Of a DNA stretch of 64,000 nt, positions 38,877 through 48,646 are shown in pieces. A model generated the notes under the pieces. The model made no database searches. It saw only the letters and a list, made by a program, of their open reading frames with translations, and was not told the DNA's origin. Made by a program: the position numbers and the translations under genes. How positions within the stretch are numbered: the stretch's first letter is position 1; the number at the start of each line of letters is the position of its first letter. The DNA comes from Marine Group III euryarchaeote CG-Bathy1 (lineage in GTDB: Archaea > Thermoplasmatota > Poseidoniia > MGIII > CG-Epi1). The stretch covers positions 1 through 64,000 of the forward strand of contig MIYU01000016.1 of the NCBI GenBank assembly GCA_001875425.1, given 5' to 3'.

Positions 38877-39270
38877 TATGGAATTTCTAGAAAAGAAATT
38901 AGAAATGGATTTTGAAAGTGCAGTAAAATACGTTGAAAAACGAGTTATTGAAGGAGGATTCAACGTTATGCTTGTAAAATCTATAGATGAAATTATAGAA
39001 ACAAAAATGGGATTGAATAATTATCCCAAATATAGTATGATATTAGCATGTTCTCCTGAGTTTGCTAAAATGGCTCTTGATGTATCGAAACTTAATGGTC
39101 TTCTTTTTCCATGTAGCTTTGTAGTCTATGAAAATGAAGGAGAGATTGTAGTTGGACACATATCGATAATGAAAATTTCTGCAGTAATAGGCCTTACAGA
39201 AACGGAAGAAATGAATGAAGTAATAGAAAAAACTGGAGAAGCAGTAGATTTAATCTGGAAAACAATCTAA
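38869..39270 (+). CDS. DUF302-like domain protein
   Basis: GFNVMLVKSIDEIIETKMGLNNYPKYSMILACSPEFAKMAL...LFPCSFVVYENEGEIVVGHI. Confidence 0.7.
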   Translation: MNNMEFLEKKLEMDFESAVKYVEKRVIEGGFNVMLVKSIDEIIETKMGLNNYPKYSMILACSPEFAKMALDVSKLNGLLFPCSFVVYENEGEIVVGHISIMKISAVIGLTETEEMNEVIEKTGEAVDLIWKTI

Positions 39271-40355
39271 TACCTAGGTACGTTGGAATCGACTTTCAAA
39301 GACCAAGAATCTATTCCCCCAATTAAAGTACTTGAAGATTTACCTTGTGATTTTAACCACTCACTTGCAGAATGAGAACGAATCCCAATATGGCAATAAA
39401 TAACCATATTACCATCATTGGGGATTTTATCAATTGAACTGGCTATTTCTCTCATTGGAATATGTATATCATTTGCATCTATTCTTGAGATATTGCGTTC
39501 ACTATTTTCTCGAACATCTATTAATAAAGGTGGATTTGAAGATTTTAATAAAATATCGAGCTCTTCTGGAGATAAATATGGAGAGATAGAAATGTCTTGT
39601 TTTTGGACCTCTGAAACAGAATCTTTACAAAAATTACAATTAGAATCTTGAGATATGATAATCTCTTTTGTTGTTCCTTTGTGACCATCAAAAAATAATA
39701 ATTGACTTGTTTCTGGGCCGTTACCAGATAAGAACATAATAGTTTTCAAAGCTTCTAAAGAACCTATAACTCCTGGAACTGCCCCTATTACGCCAGTAAG
39801 AGAGCAATCTTCGATGGAATCTGGTGAAGGTGGATTAGGATACAAACAGCCATAACAAGAGCTATTTGGATGGAAAAATGCCACTTGACCGCTGAATCTT
39901 CTAAGTGAACCATGAACCCATGGTTTTTTCATCGATGAGCAAAATTTATTGATTAGATATCTAGACTCTATATTATCAGTGCCATCTACTACAATATCCA
40001 CGTTAGCAATCAAATCTTTTGCATTTGATTCAGATAAATATTCATTCAAAAAATTAATAGTAATATCTGAATTGATTTTAGAAAGCACATCAGCAGATAT
40101 TTCGGCCTTAAACTTACCTATATCTGACTCTCTGAAAAGTGGTTGTCGATGTATATTACTGAATTCGATTTTATCACCATCAACGAGTAAAATATCACCT
40201 ACGCCTGCAGACACTAAATATTGTGAAGATGGACAACCTAGACCCCCCAGGCCCACAACTAAAACTTTGGATTTTTTTAATTTAGACTGACCTTTTCTAC
40301 CTAATTCGGGAAGTTTAATCTGACGCGAATATCTTTGATCTGAATTTGAAGTCAC
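39267..40355 (-). CDS. ThiF/MoeB-type E1-like adenylyltransferase fused to rhodanese domain
   Basis: LVVGLGGLGCPSSQYLVSAGVGDILLVDGDKIEFSNIHRQ; Cx2C zinc ligands; C-terminal rhodanese VIYCHIGIRSHSASEWL. Confidence 0.88.
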   Translation of the reverse strand: MTSNSDQRYSRQIKLPELGRKGQSKLKKSKVLVVGLGGLGCPSSQYLVSAGVGDILLVDGDKIEFSNIHRQPLFRESDIGKFKAEISADVLSKINSDITINFLNEYLSESNAKDLIANVDIVVDGTDNIESRYLINKFCSSMKKPWVHGSLRRFSGQVAFFHPNSSCYGCLYPNPPSPDSIEDCSLTGVIGAVPGVIGSLEALKTIMFLSGNGPETSQLLFFDGHKGTTKEIIISQDSNCNFCKDSVSEVQKQDISISPYLSPEELDILLKSSNPPLLIDVRENSERNISRIDANDIHIPMREIASSIDKIPNDGNMVIYCHIGIRSHSASEWLKSQGKSSSTLIGGIDSWSLKVDSNVPRY

Positions 40356-40394
40356 AGGAAGCGAGAGATTAGAGAATTAACAGATTGGGGTATG

Positions 40395-43079
40395 TTAATT
40401 CCAAAAGCGTCTAGTTCTAGCGAAGGTTATTTCAGCATCCATAATGTGTCTAACTAAATCCCCTTCATTTCTTGAGGGGCGGCGTAGAATACGTCCTGCA
40501 GTCTCAGGCCCAACCCCACGACCGGCCATAACTAATGCTGCCTTTAGACCATACGTATTAGTTAAACTTGAAGATTTGAGTAATTTCTTATTAGAAACTC
40601 CTCTTTCCAATTCCATCGGATGAAAAGTTCCTATCATTTTACTTTTACATTTAGGACATTTTAAGTCTGTAATTCTTATTGAACTTACAGTACGTTTTCG
40701 CTCATTTTTACAATTAAGACAGACTAAAGAGAGCGTACTTCTTTTGAGTCTCCCCTTGACTGCTTCTATTATTTCAGAACTTGGTTTTGGTGGTTTGAGA
40801 TAATCCTTGTATGGATCTAAACCTGCGGAACCGTAAATAGTTGGATTTGATTTTTGAAGAATAATCTTACCTGATGTTAAATCATCTATGAAAGATTCCA
40901 AAAGATTTTCATCTAAATGATTGAATAACAGACGTTCTACAGCTTCTGTAAAGAGGGAACTGTCGCGATACGCTTCTAACATTCGAATAAAACCGAAATG
41001 ACCTAATTCTGTTTCAGGGGAAATTGCCCCCATTTTTCGAGCTGCGAAGAGTAATTGGGGTTTGATAAGATTACTACGTATTATCAATAATTTCAATAAT
41101 TGCGAAACCCCTGGTTTTAATTCTTTAATTTGATTTTCTACATAAGAAAGACCGTATCCCCTAGGTAAATCTAATAGAACCCTATAAGGATCTGATTGAA
41201 AACCTACAGAATCACCACACCTAGATGTCAGTAATGATGAAAGAAGTAACCCTATAGTACGATTAAGTCTTGTACCTCCTGGATAATGTAAAATTATCAA
41301 ATGATCATGTTTTTCTAATGTGGCACGAGATGGTGATGGAATAACGCCTGAATCTTCTATCTCTTGTCTATATTTATCGAGAGATTTTCGAGCATCTTTT
41401 GAAAGTGGTAAGTTTTTCCAATTATGATCAGATAATCTGGAACTAGCCTCCTGAGCGATAGAATAAGGAACTGGGATATCTTCCCCTATCCAACGCGGCA
41501 ATTCGCCTATAGATTTTGAGGGGGCTACGGAAACATCTTCATCCGTATCCAAAATTACCCAAGGTGAGCCTCTGAAAATTATTTTATCTCCTGCCTTTAA
41601 ATCGATAGTGAAGCGTTCATCCAAACGTCCTATTGTTTTTTGTGTAGAAACATCCTTAACAGACTTAGTTATTTCATCTGGAATTAAAGATAAATTTCCA
41701 TGAAAATAGATTCGTGATCTGGGCCCTTGTGAAATGAGATCATCTTGCAAACGTATCTGTTTTACTTCCACTAGAAAATCTAAAAGTGCATTAAAATCGT
41801 CTGTGCTAAAATCTCTAAATGGATACGCACGAATTATAGCATTGTAAACGTCTATCTTAGATAATTGTTTATCACATACTGCCCAAGAAATTATTTGATT
41901 TGCAAGAGCTGAGATTGGATTTTTTCTAATGCGTGAAGGTTCGAGTTTACCTTCGAGTGTTCTCTTGGCTATAACGGAAGATTCTAAAATTTCATCAGGA
42001 GTAGTAGAGACTAAACGACCTTTAGCAATTTTTCCTATCTTATGACCTGAACGTCCGAGCCTCTGACTCATCCTAGATGGGTCTTTAGGAGAATTATATT
42101 GCAAAACAATTGCAGTATCACCAACATCAATGCCTAATTCTAAAGATGAGGTACAGATTAAAGTTTTGACTATTCCATCTTTATACGATTCTTCAGCTTC
42201 GACTCTAACTTGTTTACTTAAAGAACCGTGATGAACTTGAAGTGGGTAATTTTCATCCCACATTTTCCATCGGACACCTAATGCTTCTGCAGTATCTCGC
42301 GTATTGACAAAAAGTAGAGTTGGTCCTTCTTTCGCTAAACTAGAACAATATCTAAGACTCGCAATTCTTTGAGGCTCCCAATACAATTCACTGACTAATT
42401 GATTGTCTATTTCTTCTGGTTCTGGAGAAACTACTCTAAGATCCATTTTTCTAGGAATATTAGGAGAAAGAATTTCTACATCTCTATCACCTCCTAAAAA
42501 ATTAGCAATAGATTTTGGAGTTCCTACTGTAGCACTCAACCCTACCCGTTGAAAACCGTCACTGAGAATTGCTAGTCTTTCTAAAGCAATTGAAAGTTGT
42601 GAACCTCGTTCACTTGAAGCTAATTCATGAATTTCATCAATAATCACCGCATTAACTGCTGAAAGATGAGTACGAAGATTTTTTCCTGAAAGCATAACTT
42701 GAAGAGTTTCTGGAGTAGTCACTAAAACAGTTGGAGGATTTTTTGATTGTCTATTTCTTTCTTTTTGAGATGTGTCTCCATGTCTGACTGCGACATCGAT
42801 ATTCAATTCATTACCGAGATCACTAAGTCTACGTAACATATCTCGATTCAAAGCACGAAGTGGTGTGATGTATAACAGAGATATCGGAGTTGGGTTAGAT
42901 GTAATAATTTTATTTAGAAACGGTATAGCTGCAGCTTCTGTTTTACCTACACCCGTCGGTGCTATTAGTAAAACGTTTTTTCCTGAAGAAATGCTAGGCC
43001 AAGCCACTTCTTGTGCTGGTGTTGGTTTATCTAAACCTCTCTTAGCTAGAGCTTTGGCTAAAGACGGTTCTAATTTCAT
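40395..43079 (-). CDS. lhr: Lhr-family DEAD/DEAH helicase
   Basis: APTGVGKTEAAAIPFLNKI, IIDEIHELASSERGSQL, GLSATVGT, QRLGRSGHKIG; winged-helix/Lhr domain; zinc knuckles CLNC...CPKC. Confidence 0.9.
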   Translation of the reverse strand: MKLEPSLAKALAKRGLDKPTPAQEVAWPSISSGKNVLLIAPTGVGKTEAAAIPFLNKIITSNPTPISLLYITPLRALNRDMLRRLSDLGNELNIDVAVRHGDTSQKERNRQSKNPPTVLVTTPETLQVMLSGKNLRTHLSAVNAVIIDEIHELASSERGSQLSIALERLAILSDGFQRVGLSATVGTPKSIANFLGGDRDVEILSPNIPRKMDLRVVSPEPEEIDNQLVSELYWEPQRIASLRYCSSLAKEGPTLLFVNTRDTAEALGVRWKMWDENYPLQVHHGSLSKQVRVEAEESYKDGIVKTLICTSSLELGIDVGDTAIVLQYNSPKDPSRMSQRLGRSGHKIGKIAKGRLVSTTPDEILESSVIAKRTLEGKLEPSRIRKNPISALANQIISWAVCDKQLSKIDVYNAIIRAYPFRDFSTDDFNALLDFLVEVKQIRLQDDLISQGPRSRIYFHGNLSLIPDEITKSVKDVSTQKTIGRLDERFTIDLKAGDKIIFRGSPWVILDTDEDVSVAPSKSIGELPRWIGEDIPVPYSIAQEASSRLSDHNWKNLPLSKDARKSLDKYRQEIEDSGVIPSPSRATLEKHDHLIILHYPGGTRLNRTIGLLLSSLLTSRCGDSVGFQSDPYRVLLDLPRGYGLSYVENQIKELKPGVSQLLKLLIIRSNLIKPQLLFAARKMGAISPETELGHFGFIRMLEAYRDSSLFTEAVERLLFNHLDENLLESFIDDLTSGKIILQKSNPTIYGSAGLDPYKDYLKPPKPSSEIIEAVKGRLKRSTLSLVCLNCKNERKRTVSSIRITDLKCPKCKSKMIGTFHPMELERGVSNKKLLKSSSLTNTYGLKAALVMAGRGVGPETAGRILRRPSRNEGDLVRHIMDAEITFARTRRFWN

Positions 43080-43831
43080 AATTTTAAATCTGTTAGATAT
43101 TTCAATTCACCAAAATCTAAACCCTCTAAAGATTCGATTCTGGCTTTTTCCAAATCGACTAGGCCGTTTTTAATTAAAGGGCCTAAACCAGATAAAGGTG
43201 CTTTATTGATTGCTCGACCTGCCAATTCTGCGAATGCAGGGAGGATGATTAATGTGTTGGGAATATTGTCATAACGCTTATGTGAAATCATTGGAGCTCG
43301 AACCCAGCATGGTTCTTTCTGTAATTTACCAACGCGATCTCTGAATGTTAGAACTGGATGATTATGGCCCATTATCAAAACATTACATTCCATTAAATCT
43401 TTAGATGGCCAAGCATGGCCGTGATGCATTCCAACACCACCTAAAATGAATCCTTCAGAGGGATAAAAAGTAACATGAGATGGGGCTAAATCTTGAAGAC
43501 CTCCATCGTGATTTCCAGGTACAATTGAAACGTTTACGAGGTTACAAACTTCTGAAAAGAAAATATCTAAATCCTTTCTCTCTTGGAAGCTTGAAAATGG
43601 AACTTTATGTTTTACATCACCTAACAATACCAAATTTTTAGCACCTGTATCATGAATAATTTTGAGCATTCGTTCGGTTCTTTTTTGACTTCTATTAGGA
43701 ACCCAAATTCCTGAGCGTAACATTTCAGATTCTATACCGAAATGTAAATCGCTAGCGATGAGAGCTTTCTCTGCTGGATAATGAAGAACCGGTTCGCTAA
43801 CAATAGGGATTAAATCAACCTCAGATGGCAT
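43076..43831 (-). CDS. Calcineurin-like metallophosphoesterase (Lhr/ligase-associated type)
   Basis: IASDLHFG, LLGDVKHK, PGNHDGG, MHHGHAWP and MGHNHP motifs; 4-nt overlap with lhr. Confidence 0.88.
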   Translation of the reverse strand: MPSEVDLIPIVSEPVLHYPAEKALIASDLHFGIESEMLRSGIWVPNRSQKRTERMLKIIHDTGAKNLVLLGDVKHKVPFSSFQERKDLDIFFSEVCNLVNVSIVPGNHDGGLQDLAPSHVTFYPSEGFILGGVGMHHGHAWPSKDLMECNVLIMGHNHPVLTFRDRVGKLQKEPCWVRAPMISHKRYDNIPNTLIILPAFAELAGRAINKAPLSGLGPLIKNGLVDLEKARIESLEGLDFGELKYLTDLKL

Positions 43832-44765
43832 TCCAATCTAACCCTCCTGTTACAAATGCCATAATTAAGAAACCTAAGATTGCACCTCCGTTGAGAAGAG
43901 GTAAACCTGCTTGTGGTTTGCCTTTCAAAACAAAAGACATTAGAATGATAAACCCGATGAGAGAGCCACATAATGCACCTAAACCGACCGACCAACCCAT
44001 ACTGACTTTAGAAGAAACAACTAATGTGCCTGGAATTATTATATCTCCCAATCCCATAAACATTGCTTCACGTTTCTTTTTACCTTCTAACTGTTTATGA
44101 AGATTTTTATGTTCTAGAAATGAATATGTTTTTGATTTTGGCATTACTAATAAAAGTGGGATACGTAAATCTAAAACAGAGTCGGCAAGATCTACCATAT
44201 GGCCTGAACGATACACAGCCCAAGCATCATATATTGCAAGACAGGTTAGTAATATGATAGCAGGCCACCAACCAAAAGAAATACCGAATATTGCAGCAAC
44301 ACCTGCAGATAAAAGAACTCCAGAAATATTTACAATATACCATTCAGGGTAGTAGAGTAAAATAGCTGTTAAAGAAAAAGCAACAATGGATGCAGCTGCA
44401 TATCCAACATTATTTTCATATCCAAAATAAAAGAATATAGGATAGAATACATAGACAAATGTAGTTGCTATTGCTAAAAGAAATATTGAATGTAATATTT
44501 TGACTAGCTTCTTGCGACTTAACCACAAAACCATAGCCGTGAATGCAAATATTAGAATTAGATATATGAATGAATTAAGGGGGTCTTCCGGATTATCAAA
44601 AGCTTGTACTTCTGCTTCGGTAAAAGAAGGTGCGATTAGCATAGCGACTAATTGAGAAAAGATAAAACAGAACAAGAGACCTGCGACTGCGAACTCGCTA
44701 CCGCGTAACTCATTGGATAGATTCTCGTCAGATTGTGTAGATGAATCTTTACTTTCTTCTTCCAT
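43821..44765 (-). CDS. Presenilin/signal-peptide-peptidase family intramembrane aspartyl protease
   Basis: YDAWAVYRSGHM and MGLGDIIIPG catalytic motifs within a multi-TM protein; C-terminal GLPLLNGGAILGF at the PAL position. Confidence 0.82.
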   Translation of the reverse strand: MEEESKDSSTQSDENLSNELRGSEFAVAGLLFCFIFSQLVAMLIAPSFTEAEVQAFDNPEDPLNSFIYLILIFAFTAMVLWLSRKKLVKILHSIFLLAIATTFVYVFYPIFFYFGYENNVGYAAASIVAFSLTAILLYYPEWYIVNISGVLLSAGVAAIFGISFGWWPAIILLTCLAIYDAWAVYRSGHMVDLADSVLDLRIPLLLVMPKSKTYSFLEHKNLHKQLEGKKKREAMFMGLGDIIIPGTLVVSSKVSMGWSVGLGALCGSLIGFIILMSFVLKGKPQAGLPLLNGGAILGFLIMAFVTGGLDWNAI

Positions 44766-44805
44766 GTAAATGATTAATTGAAGAGGGATAAAGTAACTTG
44801 GTCAA

Positions 44806-44813
44806 CTTTATAA
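44806..44813 (+). promoter_or_regulatory. Putative TATA box for tRNA-Gly
   Basis: ctttataa about 27-33 nt upstream of tRNA start. Confidence 0.4.
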
Positions 44814-44838
44814 TCATCTTACTAGGTGTATTCTATCT

Positions 44839-44914
44839 GCGGGCGTGGTGTAGCCTGGTATCACTCAAGCTTGCCAAGTTTGTGACCCGGGTTCAAATCC
44901 CGGCGCCCGCACCA
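44839..44914 (+). tRNA. tRNA-Gly (anticodon GCC), CCA encoded
   Basis: GCGGGCG...CGCCCGC acceptor pairing, anticodon stem CAAGC-TTGCCAA-GTTTG, T-arm CGGGTTCAAATCCCG. Confidence 0.95.
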
Positions 44915-44941
44915 ATAATTCACATGTCAAAGATTTAAACT

Positions 44942-45451
44942 GTGAACTGTTGGGTGAGTGTGGCTGTAACATCTAATATGTTCAAATCAATGATGAAACG
45001 CTTTTCTTCTGGCGTTACAATTGTTACCTATTCAGATAATGGAAAAATGAGTGGGATAACTGTAGCTAGTTTTTGTTCAGTTTCAATGGAACCTCCTCTT
45101 GTACTTATTTGTATTGATAATTCAGCATACAGTTTGAAAGGTTTACAAAATGCTGGTAGATTTGGAATTAATATCTGCAATACTGATCAAAAAGAGATGG
45201 TCTATGCTTTCGCCAGTTCTGAGATTGATAAGAATAAAATGATTAAAGAAGAAAAACATACAGTTACGAAAATGGGCGTTCCTTTGCTAGACTCTTGCCT
45301 TGTACGAATGGAATGTAAAATTGTATCACAACATGTAGAAGGCGACCATACAATTTTTGTAGCGAGAGTGGAAGATGGAAAAGTTAATCGAGAAAATGAA
45401 GGTCTGGTTTACTATAAAAGTAAAATAGGAAAATTCACTGAAAATGAATAA
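44942..45451 (+). CDS. Flavin reductase-like FMN-binding protein
   Basis: MMKRFSSGVTIVTYSDNGKMSGITVASFCSVSMEPPLVLICI typical of the flavin_reduct domain; start may be internal. Confidence 0.85.
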   Translation: MNCWVSVAVTSNMFKSMMKRFSSGVTIVTYSDNGKMSGITVASFCSVSMEPPLVLICIDNSAYSLKGLQNAGRFGINICNTDQKEMVYAFASSEIDKNKMIKEEKHTVTKMGVPLLDSCLVRMECKIVSQHVEGDHTIFVARVEDGKVNRENEGLVYYKSKIGKFTENE

Positions 45452-45463
45452 ATAAATAAAAAA

Positions 45464-45535
45464 GACATATATAGACATATGTCAAAAAGCTTAATAACCC
45501 TTATTTTTAATTATAAAATGTGAAAGACATATGCC
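45464..45535. promoter_or_regulatory. Repeated GACATAT operator-like boxes upstream of RHH gene
   Basis: GACATAT at 45464, 45474 (within perfect palindrome GACATATGTC 45474-45483) and 45526 (overlapping the start codon). Confidence 0.5.
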
Positions 45536-45761
45536 ATCAGCGAAACAGGCAAATTTGACCATTGATAGGAAATTTGCAGAAAAATGGGATAAATTTACAG
45601 ACTATTGTAAAAAAAATGCAATCAATAGAAATGCTTTGATAAGAAAAATGATTGAGGAATGGATGAATACATTAGAAAGAAAAAAAGAAAACGTTTACGT
45701 GGAATCTAAAGAAAAATATAAACCTACTAATTTAGATCAACCGAGAAACTGGTATCCTTGA
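45531..45761 (+). CDS. Small ribbon-helix-helix-type DNA-binding protein
   Basis: 76 aa; KQANLTIDRKFAEKWDKFTDYCKKNAINRNALIRKMIEEWM matches RHH strand-helix-helix pattern. Confidence 0.65.
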   Translation: MPSAKQANLTIDRKFAEKWDKFTDYCKKNAINRNALIRKMIEEWMNTLERKKENVYVESKEKYKPTNLDQPRNWYP

Positions 45762-46242
45762 TTGAATTTATTATTAATTTATCGAAGCTCGGAATCCCCC
45801 TTATAGCAATTTGAGTTCTAAAGAAAAATCTATTGAGCCATATTTCTTTTATTTCTACTTCGCCTTCTTCGAATTGTAATCTACCTATAGAAGTCCAAAA
45901 ACCGAAAGAGGGTGCAAAAACACAATTATCTTCGAAAAGATTGATATTCTCTGAATTTAGAGATTTTTTTATAGAATTTAAAACATGGATACCATTTTTT
46001 TTAGACAGAACTGCCCTCCCATTACGAAAATAGTAACCTTGAAACAAGAGATATAGACTGTAAAGACCTATCAAAAGAAAAAGAAATTGAATAATGAAAT
46101 AAAATGAAGAAAGGGATTGGGAATTGAAATTTAATGAATTTAATTTAATAAAAAGTACACATAATAACCAAACGAAAGCAATTGAAAGTGAAGCCACTAC
46201 CCATTCTCTACCTTCACTATGGGTGATTGATTGATTATTCAT
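45727..46242 (-). CDS. Two-TM membrane protein of unknown function
   Basis: Hydrophobic segments VASLSIAFVWLLCVLFI and SFYFIIQFLFLLIGLYSLYLLF; overlaps polB by 1 nt. Confidence 0.6.
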   Translation of the reverse strand: MNNQSITHSEGREWVVASLSIAFVWLLCVLFIKLNSLNFNSQSLSSFYFIIQFLFLLIGLYSLYLLFQGYYFRNGRAVLSKKNGIHVLNSIKKSLNSENINLFEDNCVFAPSFGFWTSIGRLQFEEGEVEIKEIWLNRFFFRTQIAIRGIPSFDKLIINSIKDTSFSVDLN

Positions 46243-48611
46243 CAGAAAAGAGTAGATTGTTTTGGCCCTCTTTTGCCAGATAGAAGTGCCATCTCATCAT
46301 AATCCCAAACATCAGTTAGTCTAGCTAATGTTTTAGCCACTCTTTTTGCATAATAATTAAAATCTGGTTTAGGATGTTCCTCGTCTGCAAAAAAGGGTTC
46401 TACCTCTTGTGTTTTAGAGGCAGTATTTGTAACTACATATGCGATTTTCATTCCTGGTGTGAATGTTGTGCCAGTGTGTTCCTCCCATTTTTTTTTAGCT
46501 TTCAAATGTGCTTGTCCGTCAGGATTTTTGTAAACGCGATCACTAACAGATTTGGAAATTACTAAATCTGGAACTTCCACCTGTTTCGATTTAATTTTAG
46601 AAACTTCATCTAATGCTACATTTATTGCTCCTTTTTCATCACCCTCTAAAATTTTTGAAAAGACTGCTTTGAGTGCATTGACTTGAGCTGGAAATGCATC
46701 TGTTCTACGGGTTTCATAGCCTCTTACTAATACAGATTCATCCGGCCAAACAACTTTTCCAACATAACGTTTTTTGACTCCGTGAGTAAAAAATGGATTT
46801 AATATTTTTTCAAATTCTAATTGGCGAGCACCTTCTGAATATCTATCGGCAATCGATGTACCAAAGTCCACTGTTTCGCTTAAAGTATTATGAGGTGAAG
46901 AAAAGAAAACTGAATCGGTGTCACCATAGATCACATCCAAACCTTCTTTCTCTAAATCCTCTATCATATCTTGAACATATTTTCTTGCGTATGCCGTTAT
47001 TGAAGCACCGATAGCCAAATCTGTAAAGCGATAAAAATAAGAAGCAAAAACGCCGTAAACCGAATTCATGAGAATTTTTATTGCATCTTGGACTCGTCTG
47101 AAATGTTCTTTCTCTTCGTCCGTGTTTGAATTTTTCATTGATGTCTTTGCTTGATCTCGATCAGACATCAATCCTTTGAGGAGTTCAGGAAGGAGGCCTT
47201 TTTTTTGCTCTGCTGATAAAAACGTAACACCATGTGGGGTTTCTATTTCTCCTTCATCACTAAGAGTAGTAAAACAGAGATTCCTATCTATAATAATACT
47301 AGGATACATTGATTTAAAATCGAGAACACAGACCCAATTGTGAATACCTGGATTTTTAACTGAATGAACATACCCTCCTGCGATATGTCTATCGCCTCTT
47401 TTTTCTCTTCTAGTCATAGGTACACCTATAGATTTAGAATCTGCAAATCTAATCATTAATGAATCGATTAGAGTAGAAGTCATACCATTCAATACCTCAT
47501 CTAATGGAAGTTTAGCAACGTAACCTAAATGCTGATATTTTGGAATGACCATGATTTTTTCCATAATATCTAATGCTAAACGAGCATCTTCTAAACAATA
47601 TTCAATAACCTTATCTGGATTTTTTTGCCATTCATTATCCATATCTTTTGGATTAACATCCTGTTTTTCCCGACCTAGGAGTTCTTTAGAAACTGCATTT
47701 AGTGTTTCTTGACGTGGTCTGATTTCTCGTTTAACATTCCACCAAGCATCAGCTATAATTCTTCCAAAAATTCTCCACCTACGTTGAGATAATTGTCTAA
47801 TTTCAGAACCATCCCGTCCTAGTTTTAAAGTAATTTTATTATGTTTAGCTCTTTCTTCTAATAAAGGTAAATCGTAACCATCTATATTGTACCCTGTAAT
47901 CAAATCTGGATCGGAATCAGAAATGGCCTTAACAAAATCTTTTATGATTTGATCTTCTTCACCGGATAATTTTCCTTCTTTGACTGTACGACCATCTTCT
48001 CTAACTTCATAACAAATACAATATATTTCACGAGTTTCTATTGAATTTTCTATATCAAAACTTAGAATTTTGAGAGAAGGTGCAAAGGTATCTGAATCAG
48101 CGACTGTGTCTGTATCAACGATTGGACAAGACCAACCATCTATAGATTTAGGTTCACCTTCTATTGAAATTGAACCTCCAATGTCGTGATCATAAAGATA
48201 TCTATGATGAAATGGAATGTCTGCAGCCAAAACCTCACAATCCATATCCCTTATCCAATCTCTAACTCTTGGTACTTTTCCAGGATGGTGTAATTCGACC
48301 TTAAGACAGTTACACTCTTTTCCTTTCACTGATAAAATTTTAGAATCTACTGAATTTACTTCAGGATGCTTTGATATTTTCGATATAATTTCATCAGATG
48401 GGCTAACAACAAAAAAATAAGGCAGTAATGGTTTTGTTTTGACTGCGTAGCTTTCCCCAGATAAAGAACGGCCGAATAAATAGACGGAAGTTTTCTGTTT
48501 GCCATCTATAAATTCATTTCTAGACCCTGCAGCAACTAAATTCAAGTCTAATTTCACAATAAGGTAATAATGAGTGGCTTTAGTAGTTAGTGTAGTGTAA
48601 AGACACCCCAT
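46242..48611 (-). CDS. polB: Family B DNA polymerase
   Basis: Exo motif LSFDIEN, pol motifs DFKSMYPSIIIDRNLC, KILMNSVYGVFAS, VIYGDTDSVF; start likely internal (VKLDLNLVAAG). Confidence 0.95.
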   Translation of the reverse strand: MGCLYTTLTTKATHYYLIVKLDLNLVAAGSRNEFIDGKQKTSVYLFGRSLSGESYAVKTKPLLPYFFVVSPSDEIISKISKHPEVNSVDSKILSVKGKECNCLKVELHHPGKVPRVRDWIRDMDCEVLAADIPFHHRYLYDHDIGGSISIEGEPKSIDGWSCPIVDTDTVADSDTFAPSLKILSFDIENSIETREIYCICYEVREDGRTVKEGKLSGEEDQIIKDFVKAISDSDPDLITGYNIDGYDLPLLEERAKHNKITLKLGRDGSEIRQLSQRRWRIFGRIIADAWWNVKREIRPRQETLNAVSKELLGREKQDVNPKDMDNEWQKNPDKVIEYCLEDARLALDIMEKIMVIPKYQHLGYVAKLPLDEVLNGMTSTLIDSLMIRFADSKSIGVPMTRREKRGDRHIAGGYVHSVKNPGIHNWVCVLDFKSMYPSIIIDRNLCFTTLSDEGEIETPHGVTFLSAEQKKGLLPELLKGLMSDRDQAKTSMKNSNTDEEKEHFRRVQDAIKILMNSVYGVFASYFYRFTDLAIGASITAYARKYVQDMIEDLEKEGLDVIYGDTDSVFFSSPHNTLSETVDFGTSIADRYSEGARQLEFEKILNPFFTHGVKKRYVGKVVWPDESVLVRGYETRRTDAFPAQVNALKAVFSKILEGDEKGAINVALDEVSKIKSKQVEVPDLVISKSVSDRVYKNPDGQAHLKAKKKWEEHTGTTFTPGMKIAYVVTNTASKTQEVEPFFADEEHPKPDFNYYAKRVAKTLARLTDVWDYDEMALLSGKRGPKQSTLF

Positions 48612-48646
48612 GTTTATTTTATAGAGAAGTTATCTCAGGGTAGAGA

